Program-made: the position numbers and the translations under genes
In this document: one piece after another, positions 12,001 to 24,742 of the stretch
Position numbering within the stretch: position 1 is the stretch's first letter
Layout of the letters: each line of letters starts with the position of its first letter
Source: Amoebophrya sp. A120
Taxonomy: Eukaryota > Sar > Dinophyceae > Syndiniales > Amoebophryaceae
Direction: 5' to 3'
DNA length: 64,000 bases
Assembly (NCBI GenBank): GCA_905178155.1
Contig: CAJINV010000020.1
Location: forward strand, 806,001-870,000
The notes under the pieces: generated by a model
Told to the model about the DNA's origin: nothing
The model's database searches: none
The model's input: only the letters and a program-made list of their open reading frames with translations

Positions 12001-15000
12001 GGCGAAGCGATCGGAACGTCCGCGAAGATTGCCTTCTGGGGCAACGGGTGGCTAGGCACCACGTACTTCTACCGCGACGCCCGGTGGGGCTTCATGCTGA
12101 TTGCCACGGAAGTCGCAAATTTGATCGCTTTCCGAGTGCGGAAGGACGCGGGTCTTGCGAGCAAGAAGGTGTGGTCGTCGGCCTCGTCTGCAGAGATAAG
12201 CAGGCATGATGCTGATGCAGGCCGTCGTGGGGAAGATGATGCTCCTGTTGGCGACAATGACAATGATCGTGCTATGCCAACTCGTCGCAGTCGCCGTACA
12301 AGTAGTGCAGGACCAGGAGGCGAGACTTGGACTTCTAGAACCAATCCTGCTGCTCCTGTTTTTAACACGTCGACACACGGATTTGCTGGAATCAACATGA
12401 GCGCAAGCGTGTCGGGAGTTACATCACCTCCGGCGGTGGTGTACTCAACATCGACGGCAACTGCGACGCCCGCAGCAACAAGCTCGTCGTCTTCCTCCTC
12501 TAGCGCTCGCTCTAGAAGAACACACCGGGAGATGGAGGAGCACCATCATGAACACAGCCAAGCTGCGCGCAATGAGAAACCCGACACGGGAGGTCGAGGA
12601 AAAAAACACGTTGAAGGAGACGAGCCGCTTACGTCTAGTCTCCACGCCGAGCCGGACTTCCGCACAGCGTGGCCAGTACCGTACTCGTGGTCAGAGTCCT
12701 TTTCCGTGCTCGTCGGAACCCTTGCCCTGGCCAAGCGAGTCCGCGCCTCCCTCTGCAGCGTTGTTCGACATCTGTATGGTGTTTCTATGCCGGAGCAGGA
12801 GGAGGACGGGGAGGAGTTTTCTTCTGCACGGGAACAAATGTCGCGAGGCAGTTCCGGCGCAGCCTCGTCGTCTTCCTCACCGGGTACGTTTCGTCGAGAT
12901 GATGCAGGTACGATGATAAAGCAGAAGATTTGATTTGTTTTTTTTCTAGAAACTTGTCTGCATTACTGTTACAACTCGGATAGAAGTTATTTCTGGCATG
13001 ATGTCCTCATCAGGGTAGTTTTGACGATGAACCCGCCTCCTACTTCAACGATTTTATTCCGTAGGTGCATCTTCATCTCCACCTCCCGCCCACCACAACC
13101 TCCTCTCCACCCTGGACCCCGAGGCCCAGACGCTGCTCCGCCGGCAGATCCAGACGGCCTGCGAGCAGGCGGAGGCCGACGACACCGCACTGCAGGCGGA
13201 CGAAATTCGGTCCGATCCAGACCTGGCGAAACTCCAGAAATGGCTGCCGCCAAACATCAACCTCGCAGCCCTGTTCGACTTCCGGGCGCCGCCGCCGGCC
13301 GAACTAGAAGAGGTGGAAAGCGAGGCGGGCAATGTTGAAGACCAATCTACTTCAGAACATGCAGGTGAACGTCGTCGAGACAGAACAGCTACAGCAACTA
13401 CAGAAGACGAAACCACGACCAGACCGAGCGCTATAAGGGGAAGGAGTACGTCGACGAGCGCAAGGACAAGTTCGGTCTCTACAACATCCAGAAGGACCAG
13501 AAGCAACAGTGATCCGCGCAGCACAAGTAGCGGGAGAACGACGGAGCGAAACAGAAGCTCGTCGGTTCTTTTCACAACGACAAGAACGGCACCTCCCGGT
13601 GCAGCTGGGCTCTCTAGTATTGCAACCACTGCCACCTCCCGGGGACGCAGCAGCACTACTTCCCCCCGGCGGCCATCTTCCCCTCCGCGAACTACGAACG
13701 GCGGCGCGCGACGCTTCTCACCAGAGGAGTGGCGGCGCTACGTGGCAAACGTGCACGAGCCGAACTGGAATCTAGCGCCGCTGCCGGTGGGCGTGGAGGA
13801 AGAGGAAGATCAAGATGTGGAGGACGTGACGAGCATGAATGTGGAAAACGATAGCGAACGACTCCATAGTACCGGTATGGTACTCGACGGGAACGACGGT
13901 CAACTGTGGATACGAACGCAAAGGAGACCTCTGGAGCAGCAGGGTCGAGGACCCAGCACCGCCGCATCTCCGGTGGTCCTCCGGGAGCCGCAGTTTCTGC
14001 GCAGGTTACGATTGGTGCCTAGGTTGCACTCTCCCCGGGCGGCACTATTGTTTCTGTCCCGCGCACTGCATCGCCTCCCGCTCGACGTACCGGTTTTGAA
14101 TTCGTGGACTTTTTCTAAACCTGCACAGGAGAAACATCATGATGTCAAGTCGGCTGCATCTTCCGCAACATCTTCCAGAAACAAGGGGATCAAGCAAATA
14201 ACATCGGCCGCCGCGGCGGATTACGTTGAACGGATTCAGAGCCCTAGCGGCACACGTCGTGGTTCCTCTACGTCACGCCCGCTGAATATCTGCTGGTCTC
14301 CTCCGCGACTTCCGAGCGAGACACGGGCGGTCCCCTTGAGGACTATGGCGGTTGCGCAGAAAAACACTAGGATATCGACTGCCGGGAGCAAACTGGACAA
14401 TTACGACCACTGTGACGGAAACGCCGCGATCCTCGTCGGGGAGAAGGGGAGTGCGAGTGGTGGTTCCGAAGACAGTTTTTTGCAAACTGCGGATTTCAAC
14501 TACAACAAACAGAAGAGCATTTTTCCCGGCGTCGCTTCCCTCAACCAGGGTCTGTGGAACGAGGAGAGGTTGCACGACACAGCAATGCCCACCTTTGCAC
14601 AATATGTCGACTCCCCACAGTTTCCTTCGGAATTGTTAATCCCGCAGGAGCTGGCGCACGACTTTGGGCTGCTCAACAATTGGTACAAGACCGGCCTGTC
14701 GGGGCGGGACCCCGCTTGGCCTAACGCTTGGCCGAGAACCGCAACGGTCGTGCTGGAACTTCAAAGCGGAAATAGGGAGTGGTACAACGTGTCTAATTTT
14801 GACGCAGCTGTAGGTGGAGCGACTAGCACTTCCGCCGCGGAACACGAAACCGCAACCGCAGCGGCAAACGCAGCAGCTGCACGAAATAACGGCGGGGGCA
14901 ACAATGTTGTTTTTGGTCCTCACCCCCGGCCTCAGCCCGCTCCGGCCCGACCGCCGACACGCCGCGGGTTCGGAGACATGGCTACGATGCTGTTGGGTCG

Positions 15001-15292
15001 AACCAGAATGGCAGGACCGGCGGTGCGAAACGTCAATGCGGCACAGGCAAATAACCCGAATGGAGATCCTGCTCGTTTTATTCCCAATCCCACTGGGTCT
15101 ACGACTTTGACTCCCGCGGAAGATGGTGACGCGTCGACGACGTCAACTTTCGCAAGCGTTCTATACTTTCATCGCCAGCTGCCCCCCATCACCGGGTCAG
15201 CTGCCTCCGACGGTAGTTTTGGAGTCACAGGATACGACCCACGAGGAGGTGCAGGGGAAGCAAGACCGCGAACCAGGGTGGTTCGACTGTAG
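9031..15292 (+). CDS. Large secreted or luminal low-complexity protein
   Basis: Exons 9031-12883 and 13065-15292 encode 2026 aa. The in-frame ATG at 9031 gives a hydrophobic leader (YAAFHWAVRCVAVFQLFAVFL, residues about 12-32) ending near a Cys pair, a likely signal peptide or anchor. The rest alternates Ser/Thr/Glu/Arg-rich disordered sequence with conserved-looking islands. Examples lie at about 10100-10390 (LPKELLPRLNAF...), 11190-11460 (YIRVQIGRFTVSYYESSREN...), 12000-12130 (KIAFWGNGWLGTTYFYRDAR) and 14600-14800. The islands are Trp/Tyr/Phe-rich and could form one discontinuous globular domain with long disordered insertions. I recognise no family. It is unusual here in having only one intron and no introner. 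Confidence 0.75.
12884..13064 (+). other. Canonical GT-AG intron
   Basis: GTACGT donor and TTCCGTAG acceptor, phase 1. The split Gly codon closes and the downstream frame stays open for over 2.2 kb. Confidence 0.8.
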
Positions 15293-16742
15293 TGGTCGCA
15301 TACGCAAATGAAAATGAGCAGAGGAGCTCCAATCCCAATCCGTTTTTGGCCGCCGCGTACGCGGCGCACGAAGATGAAATCATCATGCCGGCGTGTGATA
15401 ACAAGTAGTCCACCTCCTCTCGGTCTCGACTATCTCGCGCTCCTCCCCACGGACTCGAGGACGTCGAATTCGACGAGCGCGCACTGGGAGTTCGCCCTGG
15501 CCCTACAGTGCTCCTGCATGTGCACGTCGCGCGTGATCATTTTCCAACGATGTGGAGGGGATTCTGAAAGCCACTGAAAAGTCGCGTGTCTCCTGAACTG
15601 TGCAGGCAGCTGCGCTCTGCGCTTTTGACGTTTTGGTCAGCGGTGGTCGCTTGAACTGTTTTTGTCAAAATGCTTTCACGAGAACTCAAATGTCATGAAA
15701 AACGCCAAAATGAACAATAGTTATGAACAAGATCATTAGAAAATAGCAGCATCAGTTTCAGTACTTCTGCACCCGTTGCAGTGGCAACGATGGTGCTGCG
15801 GGATTCAAGATAGATATGATGTCCAAAAGCAAAACTTTATCTGGTAGAAGCAACCGCTGAAAAAGAAATACAACATGCACCTTAAAGCATCTACTCCAAC
15901 ATCAATTCGGGGTATCTAGAAGACTCGTCGTGCCCCCACCTCCTGCGCAACGAGAATATAAAGCGAGTAAGGATCCCATGAGGTGAGATATTCAGATTCA
16001 GGCCGTTGATTCGAACGCACCAGGCGCCATCGCCTTTGCGTCATCAAAGATTTGTCACGCGTAGCCGTAGTTGGTTTCAGGAACGTGAAGAATGAATATC
16101 TACGATCCTGACGGAAGTGGAAGCCGGTCTGCCTCTGCGTACCAGGCGAAACCGTGCTACGCCACGGAACTTTGTTTCTTTCTGGAAGGAGATGTTGTCA
16201 GTAATATCTCATCTACATCTTCTACACGATGTTCGTCCCGCTCCCAATCGTAGTGTGGTCGTTCTGGTTATGGTTTTTGCGTTGTCACCACCATCTCTTT
16301 GCTGTCTGTATTGAAGAGCGATCTCGCATCAACAAAGAAACCTAGAGAAACAAAATGGAAAATATGGTTACAGTGCCGAGAGGAAGTAGTCTTCAGACTA
16401 CATTACTGAAACTCGAAGCCCCGACAAGGTACAACAAGAAATGGCGGTGTTTTGTCCGAGTTCTGAAAAAACAAAAAACTCCTAAAAGAGACTTCATGGA
16501 CTGCGGCCAGCGCCAGAAGGAAATTCAAATTTCTAATCACGACCTAACGCGTGGTAAATCCGTTCAGTTTTGATTTTGAAGTGCACAGGAGCAGTCTTTC
16601 CGTGCTTGTGCGTATACATTAGCATTACTTGTTGTTAAACAAGATGTCGGAAATAGTGACCAGCGCCAAGAAGATGCCGATCAATACCGCCGAAGCAGAC
16701 CACGTTGGACATCAAACCGCGAAGTAGACCACCACCTGCACG
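15293..16742. other. Intergenic region
   Basis: Only short overlapping ORFs with no coding character are present. I see no RNA gene, TIR element or notable repeat. Confidence 0.5.
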
Positions 16743-19700
16743 ATGCGCAATCAACCGGCATCAAAACCGGGACAACTACAGAACACGATGCAACCACGTC
16801 CACCGCAGCTCCCGGACAAGGTGGACCGCACCCCGGGGCCGCAGATGAGGGTGAGCGACGTTCTGCGGTTCTGTTTCCCGCAGGACGACGTGCGCGCGCG
16901 GAACGAGAAAAACGAATTCCAGAAGCGGCACGCGAAGGAAAACAAAAAGCCCGGCCACTTCTACGAGTTCAACCTGGCGGACGACTCCCCGTTCGGTCGG
17001 TTGGACTGTCTCGCCCTCTTCGGCCCCCTGTCGCCGGACGGCTACCTGTGCCAGAGTCTGTGTCTCCCCGGCTCGGGGCTGCAGTCGGTGCGGAAAACCC
17101 GGGCGTGTGAGGAGCGGAAAAGAGCGAAGGCAGTTGCGGAAAGAAGGAGGATCGAGGACATCCGGAAAGAACTCCGGCGGGCGTTGGGAATCACGAGCGA
17201 AGATGCAAGTGGATTGATGGCGTTAGGGAAGATCACAGCACTTGGAGGTGCAGGTGCAGCCGAAGACGCAGGTGGTTTTCACGACGCCTCGTCTGGAGGT
17301 GCACAAGAAGCACACCTCGACCTCGACCCAACCACGCCCGCAGATGATCGACCATCCGCTCGTCCTGATCTTCCAGGTGGGACCTCCGCGCAAGTTCAAG
17401 TGAGCTTCGCCGAGCCCGCCCCAACCGAGCAGGCAAGTATGACGCCGGCGGATGACGCTTTTGCCGCAACTATCAAAAGGAAAAATCCCCCCTCCCCATA
17501 TCGAAAATGTATGTTTCTAAAGATTTCTGATGCTGATTTCTGACCACAAATCCTGTCTCTCTTGCAAGAGGGCAAACTCAGAGACCCCGCCACGATATTC
17601 AGGCGGTTTGTAATGCTGCAAAGCCTATAGGGCAGATGCCTGCCATGCTAGGCGCCTACACCAAGAGGCCCTCCCTTAGGCTTACGATCTGCGTGCAGTC
17701 CTTTACTGCAAGACAAATGCGATTTGTGTACTCAAATACAGCAACGCAAATTTGGTTTTCGATATGGAGCGGGGGGATTTTTCCTTACGATAGCGACCGA
17801 CCTACTTTTCCCAGCGAAGAGAAGATTCCGGCCACCCCGAACCGGACTGGCCAAAGACATTGAGATTGCGCGACCGGAAAGGAAGGAGCAAGAAGCGACA
17901 GGAACTAAAGCAGGCAAAGCCAAAGGCTCGTCTTCGGCCCCGGGGGGTCAAAAATCAGCTGCGACCACCGGCGCTGCATCTCCATCTGTTGACATTTTCG
18001 GGTTTGACGAAAAAGCAAAAACAAGCGCCGGCTCCAGCAACTTTTCAAAGACGAGGCTCCGACGTCCCGCGGAGCACTGGGAAGCACGGTTATCAAATGT
18101 AAAAATGTCTGGGTCTGGATGAAGAGTCGCGGCTTGTCATGCAGGTTTTCCATGACGCATGAGGTCTGGAATTGTGTACCTAGCACGACAAACTCTTCGA
18201 GGTCTCTATGATGCCTATCCTGCATGAGAAACTCCCTCCCAACTTGGTCGAAAGTTGACAGGTTTTGGCACTCATGCAACACAGATCTTTGCATGATTCT
18301 GATTTAGGTTTAGCATTACAAGTTCCACTCTTCCAGACCCAGACATATTTGCAATCCATATCGGTTGCTGGAGATCAAAAACGCCGACGAAATGATCGGG
18401 TCCAGCGAAGACCCCTACGTCAAGGGCGTGCGGCAGGAGCTTTTGAATGCCATCGAGATGGAGCTGATGGATGAACAAGGAGGCCACGACGACGGAGGAG
18501 GTGCTCCAGCTACACGAGCTGGTCGTGGCCATGAAGATGACGACTCTTCTAGCTCGGACGAAGAGGTTGATCGCGTTGTTGTCAACATGGCTTCCTCACC
18601 AAGGAAGGGAGCGGTAGAAAGTCCTGCTCCGGGCGATAGCAATAGCGTTGACAAAGACCATGACAATCACGGCTCTCTTGAAGACGGCAGCACATCGTCC
18701 CCTTCCCCCACCAAGAAAGCGGTCCACCACCAGAGTAAAGCCAACGCTCGGGCCGAGAAAGCGCGGCGACTGTTGCTACAGGAGCTGAACCTGCGCAGGG
18801 AGGAGGACATTCGTCCGGGGCGACGGCTGAAGTACGACGTGGGCATCGTGAAAAACAACAAGGCCCTCGCGGACGCAGAGGCCAGTGTATGGGAGGGTGC
18901 GCTGAACCGGGTGCGGAATCGGGACGAAATCGAGCAGAAGTGTATCACACCAAAAAGTGTTGACGTTAACGGAATTTGGCATGCAGGAATACACGAGAAA
19001 CTATGCCCAAATTTGTATTGCATAGCATGCATGATAGTGAAAATTTGTCATGCATGACGGCAATGCCCCAAAAGCAAAACCGTTAAAACACTTTTATTCT
19101 TTGCTTGATAAAGTGGATTCAGAGCATCGTAGACGAGCTCGAGGAGCTGAGCCCGGCGGGAGCCGGGCTTGGAGGTTCTGCACAGATAGACGCCAGCATC
19201 AGCAACGGCAAGAAAACTGAAGCAGGAACCACTGTGCCGGGGGATGCAAATACGGAGGAAATGGATGTTCAGAAACGCCGGGCAGTTGCAATTCAGCAGA
19301 GGAGGCTGACGAATCAAGAAGTAAGTGCCGCTGATCCGCTGATATAGTACAAAAAGCGAATGCGAAAGATGAAAGCTTTTGTTGCTTGATAGTGCTACTT
19401 ATGCTTTGTACTATCTCCCGCGATGATGAAAAAGAAAATGTATGAAAAGCGAAAAGCAAAAAATAAACCCATCAGATCTACACGATGTACCGGGAGGTGC
19501 ACTTGCACAAGTGGCGCAAAGTGTTTCCGCAGTACACCGGGTGTTTCGACGACCTTTTGTCCCTTACTCTTGGCCTCGTCGACACCGTCAAACTCGGCGC
19601 GGAGAAGCTCCAGCAGCGCCCCTCCGCAGTGCCGAAACCCTACCTCGCCAACCTGGGCCAGGCGCCGGACGCGCTCACCGCCGGCAAAAACACGGCGCAC

Positions 19701-20888
19701 TGCGTCCCGCCGTATGGACGGGACTCGTGGCGCGCCTCGTGGCGGAACGAGGGCGTGTACGGGGCCATGTTGGAGCACGAGCGGAACCAGTGGTCCCAGG
19801 TCCCGGACGTGAAGGAGCGGAGTGCGAAGCGAAAGGACCACTTCGAGCAGAGACTGAAAAAAAAACTCTCCGCCGTAGACGGCATCAAACCGAGTGGCGA
19901 GAAGTACAAAAACGCCGAGAAAATCCGGAACATGCGAAAGGAAATCCAGCAGGAAGTTTTTTCCCCCGGACTAGCGACGCTACCCCGAGACGCTTTCTTG
20001 CAGCGGGGCGGGGGGGAGTTGAGTGTGGATCTGACGGCTTCTTCGCCGTTGAATCGTGCTGGTGACGGAACAAAGAGTACATACGTGATGGTGCCGAAGG
20101 GAGTTGTTGCTGGAGGAGGTAAAAACGTCGACAGCTCCGACCACCTGGTCCAGCCCATCCGGCGACTAGATCTTCCGAAACACTCGCCACGGGGGATCAT
20201 AAACAATGGCAAAAATGTACCTGCTGTTGCGTCGAACAAGAACAACAGCAAAACTCACCGCAAAACCAACACGAGTTCGACTTCAAACCGTGTTTCGAAT
20301 TGCGTTTACACGGTTGAAGACGTTTTGTATTTCCTGCAGAATTGCATCGTCAGCGACTGGCAAACCGGTGCGTCCCCGCGAAACCACTACAATGTGGATA
20401 AAGTAAAGGCGATCAATGTTGATGTTCCTGACCTGTCGGTGTCCTCGTCCTCTCCACCCGGTCCTACCACGACTACCCAGTTGCTGACGACCGACCAAGT
20501 GATTGATTTCAAGCGATTCCAGGCGAAGGTGGTGGAGAATTTGAAAAATCGGTTCGAAAAGGCGAAGTTCCTCGTGCAGAAAGTTCGGGACCCGTCGCTG
20601 CTCGCCCAGGACTTCACCGAAGCGAGAAAAAACGCGGAGTTTGTCAAGGAAAAAACCATGCCACCTATTCCAGTCACGCCGTCCATCGCACAACAAGTGG
20701 AAGCCTATGTGCGGGAGAACGGGGCCTTCATGGTACACCCGCTGCCGGGCAAGATGAAGCCGTCGCCGCGGGGACGGAGCAAGTCGCCGCAGCCGCGGTC
20801 ACCCCGGCACAAGCGGGAGCCGGCGTTGAAACTGCCGCACTTGAGCGGGAATGGCGGCACTGGAACCCACAATTGGTGGGCATTGTGA
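16743..20888 (+). CDS. Unknown 1071-aa protein with three introners
   Basis: Exons 16743-17470, 17798-18090, 18366-18942, 19116-19320 and 19476-20888 sum to 3216 bases, with phases closing exactly. The ATG at 16743 gives MRNQPASKPG. Residues about 30-130 look folded (a 'VSDVLRFCFPQDD' segment and a Gly/Leu/Cys-rich stretch). A basic alpha-helical segment (EERKRAKAVAERRRIEDI) and acidic low-complexity regions follow. The C-terminal 470 residues contain 'REVHLHKWRKVFPQYTGCF', a Tyr/Trp-rich region, then basic Lys/Arg/Ser/Pro sequence ending HNWWAL. I recognise no enzyme motif, signal peptide or TM helix. A soluble structural or scaffold role is possible but is inference only. Confidence 0.75.
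17471..17792. mobile_element. Introner-like intron, family I
   Basis: Inverted ends of about 38 bp: TATCAAAAGGAAAAATCCCC at the left, with a matching complement ending CCTTACGATA. Flanking repeat GCAAC (17466-17470) / GCGAC (17793-17797), one mismatch. Excision joins DAFAAT to DLLFPAK in frame. Confidence 0.88.
18091..18360. mobile_element. Introner-like intron, family A
   Basis: TATCAAATG...CAATCCATA ends with GTCTGGGTCTGGA / TCCAGACCCAGAC arms. Flanks ACGGT (18086-18090) / TCGGT (18361-18365). Excision restores HWEARLLEIKN. Confidence 0.88.
18943..19110. mobile_element. Introner-like intron, family H
   Basis: TATCACACC...TTGATA ends with GTTAACGG / CCGTTAA arms. Exact AAGTG repeats at 18938-18942 and 19111-19115. 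Contains TTTGTCATGC. Excision gives EIEQKWIQSIV in frame. Confidence 0.9.
19321..19475 (+). other. Canonical GT-AG intron
   Basis: GTAAGT donor and CATCAG acceptor, phase 0, joining LTNQE to IYTMYREV. No inverted repeats. It lies 205 bp from an introner in the same gene. Confidence 0.85.
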
Positions 20889-22371
20889 ATTCTTTCTGTT
20901 CTTGAATGAATTCTTACTCTTTATGGTAAGTTGTATGATTTTTCAGCCTGCTGTCATTTGACTTGCTTTTGTTTCTTGAAATTGACTGTACTTTACTTAA
21001 GTTGATATTGTGAGATCATGCCCGCGAAGGTCAACGTTGGTTGACGCGGGAACAAGTTTCGTGTACTTGTAGGATGTATTGGCCGAGAAGCCACAGAAAC
21101 AGCCCCAGGAAAACAATTCTAACACTGTGAATGGAGCGGGTTACTGTGGATGGAGCACAGTGGAGGTGGTTATTAGGCTTCAAACAAAAAATGACATTTT
21201 TTGGACACGCTATAATCAGTTGTAGTTGGTGGTAATATTGCGTTTAGCTTTCTGTTCGAATCTGAGTCGGGCACGGATTCGCTCCTGCTCCAGGCTATCG
21301 ATAATTGTGGTTTTTCTTCTTGTTCGTCGTTGTGACATGTGCGTCACGGAGAACACGCAAAAACACAGGAAGTTTTCGACGAATGGGTATGGTTCAGCAA
21401 CCACAGTATACGTATGAGTTGGTCGAAAAGGATCGCTAACTTCTCAGTTATTTTTGTTGTACGCGACCATGAGCTTGCTCTGGTCCAGGTCGAATGGTGG
21501 ATCCCCCGCTAGAGAAGAACTGGATCCGGTTCATCTAGATCTCAAGGCGGGCTGCAGAAGTATTCTCGGCGTTTCAGAGTTCCTGGGGAAGCAAAAGGGT
21601 TCCCAACGGCAACGGGAGTTTTAGTGGAAAGATCTCAACGATTGCGATCCTACTTTCAAGAATTGCAGATTGTTATCTCCCGGCAGGAGGAGGAACCAGT
21701 TGGATCTTCTAGCACAACATGTGTGGAGATCAACATCCCGATCCTGCTGAGTAAGTCATCATTCGTTCTTCTCGCGCAGAGAAGCGCTTTCGTCCTGGTT
21801 TGCTGCCGGGAATTTGTTATTGTTTCTGTGTTTGGGTATAATTCGTATAGCTTATGAAAAACGAACAAATTAGTACAAGTTCTTGACGCACGTGTTTGTC
21901 TCACTGCTAGAAAAGGAAAACAGAGACAAAATCTAGGGAAACACAACAAGACACAGCAACTAACGGCTGTACTATGTAGAGCTGCGAGATTTTCATGTAA
22001 TTTTGTGTCTTTGGCAGAGCAGACCAAGTGTAGCTTCCACAAAAATACTGGAAATAACAAAAACATATCTGTGCCAGAATCGTTTGATTTCCTCCGGCCA
22101 ATTACGTATATCACTTTTTTCAAGCGACTTATCCAGCGAGCGACAACAATGCTAGCACTCAAAGCAGTGCGAGTGCTGTGAACTCCGAAGCGATAACTTT
22201 CAACCGCGACCATGCCGGCCTTCTGATTTCGACTACCTACGAGGGGGTTTATTTTTTGGTTGGAAGAGCCGTAGGCAACTACCCGAAGAGGACAAGAGAG
22301 GGGGCAGGGCACGAAAAAACCGATTGGGAACATTAACCACGGACGCGGCGCCCGGGTTGTAATAGACGACA
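20889..22371. other. Intergenic region
   Basis: AT-rich with short ORFs on both strands that show no family signal. It contains the hairpin listed separately at 21021-21050 and no TIR element. Confidence 0.5.
21021..21050. other. Strong hairpin downstream of gene 4
   Basis: CCCGC...GTCAAC-GTTG-GTTGAC-GCGGG folds into a two-part stem with a small asymmetric bulge and a 4-nt loop, about 130 bp after the stop codon of the unknown 1071-aa gene. It could be an mRNA 3'-end structure. Nothing else supports a function. Confidence 0.4.
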
Positions 22372-24742
22372 ATGTCGCCGTCGTCCCACTGGAGTAGAAA
22401 TGGGCGCGATCGCTCCCCATCCCCGCACCGACGCCGTGACAGCCGGGATCGCGGTGGACACCGCCGTGCTCATGAGAAGGGCAAAGGCAAACCGCGATCG
22501 CCTAGAGGCCACCACTGGTATAATACCGACCGCCCAGCCGCCTCGCGCTACAACGAGCCGCCTCGCGGAAAGGGCCCCTACGACTTCTACAATCAAGATC
22601 GCACACCATGGTGGGAGGAGCGAAAGGGCAAAACAGGCGCGGAGGACGCGGGAGGTCGTGGTGGAGGATTTGCACACACCTACCACAGCAAGGCACTCTG
22701 TTTCTATATTTCGTTTCGGGTTCATCTCCTTCTCTTCTGAGACGTTCCCGAGTTCGCTCTCGGGCGGGGAGGTTTTCACATGCATCTGAACAAAATTGCG
22801 GGCTTGCATTCATTTCTGCTCTTGCTTTTCGCTTTCGGATAAGAAAGTAACCATGTGAACAAAGAAGACACCGCATCCGCATCATCTATTTTTCAAGAGT
22901 AATCGATCTTCTATACCCTACAACAGGATCATGTTGCGAAAGGAGAGGCTGTGACAGGAAAGGGAAAAGGAAAGGCGACCATGAATGCGTTCTTTGCGCA
23001 GCAGCACCACTACGCCTACCCCAGCAACCAGCCTGCCCCCAATACTGGTCACTACGGAACGAAATCGGGAAAGAACGTTGACAAGGGGAAGAGCGGCTGG
23101 CATGCGGTCACCAAGGGGAAAAGCGTCGATCCACCTCCGCCACCGGCGAATAATACACTGACTGTATTTTTTACAACTATCATCTATCTTGCCTATTCAT
23201 ACAGAAAGTTCATTGCTTGCAGTTGCCTCGCTCATTAGTACTAGCAACAAACATGGCCGCTTCATCGTCGCGTGGCTTCATGACGCCGCTCTTGATCTGT
23301 TGGAAGCTTCGCGTACTAGACCGTTCTTTTTTATATACGTACTCCAAGGTTTTTCGTGGAAAGCCCGGCTCAAATCAGCACCACGATCCGGGGGCGATTC
23401 CAATTCGGATGGGAAAGAGCACCACTTCCGTTGTACTGAGTGTTTTCCTGCTGCGATGTACTTCTACTTCAGTGCAACATGTTTTGCGTTTTTTCCGCCG
23501 AAGAACAAAAAGTATATGCTTGCCGGTACTACTAGATGTAGATGCTGACGTAGACCACGACTTTATGCCTGTACACGACAGAGCACATGGTTCTTCCAGG
23601 AGATGAATTATTCTACCTCGAAAACTAAACCAGGACATCGACATGCTGGCTTTAGCCCAGGCGCAGAGCCGTATGCAAGAGCAACAGCAAGTACAGGTAG
23701 CAGGAGCCGCACCGCAAGCTGGCAACGGCAACTCCCAGCGACAGGATCAGGAAACCGAATCGCGCAGCGAGCTGAGACAGCGCGTCGCGGCGAGAGAAAG
23801 ACAGCTGAAAGCTGAGGCCCTAGACAGAAAAGAACGGGAGGAGCTTGAGGCCGTACAGGCAAAAGAACGGGAAGCACAGGAATTGCACCGATTGGAAAGA
23901 GAGCGGATTGACAAGGAGGAAGAGAGGGCTAGGAAGGACATCGCAGAGGAAAAAAAGAAGTGCCGGATCGATGCTTTGATTCGTGGGAACAAAAAGGACG
24001 ACTTGGTGGAACTCTGTCGGAAGTTGGAGATCAAAACCGCGAAGAGCAAAAGCACGATGAACAAGCCCGAACTTGCGAAATTAATTGCGGAAGCGGAGGT
24101 GGTGCGGGAAGCGGAAGCCGAAGCAGAAGCTGCAGAGAAAGAGGAACAAATCCAAAGTGGGCCGGAAGGTAATAACCCAGTAACGAACAGGCACAGAGCC
24201 GGACAAATGTCGGGCAACAACAGACTGAGGCGCCTCTACTATCGCAGCCCAATCTTGATTTTTTTCTTTTACTTTCAGCTAACGTCTCGGTATCGTTTGT
24301 CTGATCAGATCAGGGCGGCGAGGGATCTCACAGCTCGCGCAGGAAGCTCTCTGTCCATCCAGTTCCGAATGGTGACTGACACATATGCCATAAGGATAAA
24401 AAACTTCTGTCAGGTACCTCCGCCGGGGCCGGCCCGAGTTCCGCCAGTGCGAAAGATGAGACGGGCTCTACCTGCCCCTGGTTTCTGCAGAAAATGGGAG
24501 AGCCGGACAAGAAATGGGGGCAGGAGTACGTCTGCAGGCTCTGCGAGCATTTTGGCAAGCCTCATCGCGAACTTTTTGGCCTGACCGATGTAAAGTGGCA
24601 CCTCTCTCGTCAGAAGCATGGCAAGGCGAAGAACTGGCATGACGAATTACATGCCAGCGAGATCGAGAAACTGAAAAGCGAGCGGAGTGGTCCGCCGGCT
24701 TGGGGGGGGCGCGTGGACTTAGAATACCGGGGCGAGGCATAG
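22372..24742 (+). CDS. RS/coiled-coil/SAP-like/zinc-finger nuclear protein
   Basis: Inferred exons are 22372 to about 22719, 22927-23163, 23634-24168 and 24414-24742 (about 482 aa). Exon 1 is Arg/Ser/Gly/His-rich with SR-type runs (DRSPSPHRRRDSRDRGG). Exon 2 is Lys/Gly/Gln-rich. Exon 3 is a Glu/Lys/Arg coiled coil (about 23770-23970) leading into a SAP-like helix-extended-helix segment (KDDLVELCRKLEI...KPELAKLIAEAE). Exon 4 has one C2H2-type finger (VCRLCEHF...VKWHLSRQKHG). These parts together suggest a nuclear nucleic-acid-binding protein, perhaps in RNA processing. The family is inferred only from domain appearance. The donor of intron 1 is uncertain; introns 2 and 3 fit GT-AG with matching phases. 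Confidence 0.6.
22720..22926 (+). other. Probable intron, donor uncertain
   Basis: The acceptor CAACAG at 22921-22926 is well placed before an open exon (DHVAKGEAV). The only phase-compatible GT found is 22720, a weak donor, so the real donor may lie elsewhere or be non-canonical. Confidence 0.35.
23164..23633 (+). other. Probable GT-AG intron
   Basis: GTATTT donor and AAACCAG acceptor, both phase 0, with stops in all frames between them. Confidence 0.6.
24169..24413 (+). other. Canonical GT-AG intron
   Basis: GTAATA donor and TCTGTCAG acceptor, phase 1, creating a Gly codon across the junction (SGPE-G-TSAGAG). Confidence 0.75.

Noticed and set aside
21656-22420. 254-aa minus-strand ORF
   Set aside because: Composition is random-looking, there is no recognisable domain, and it runs into the start of the + strand RS-rich gene.
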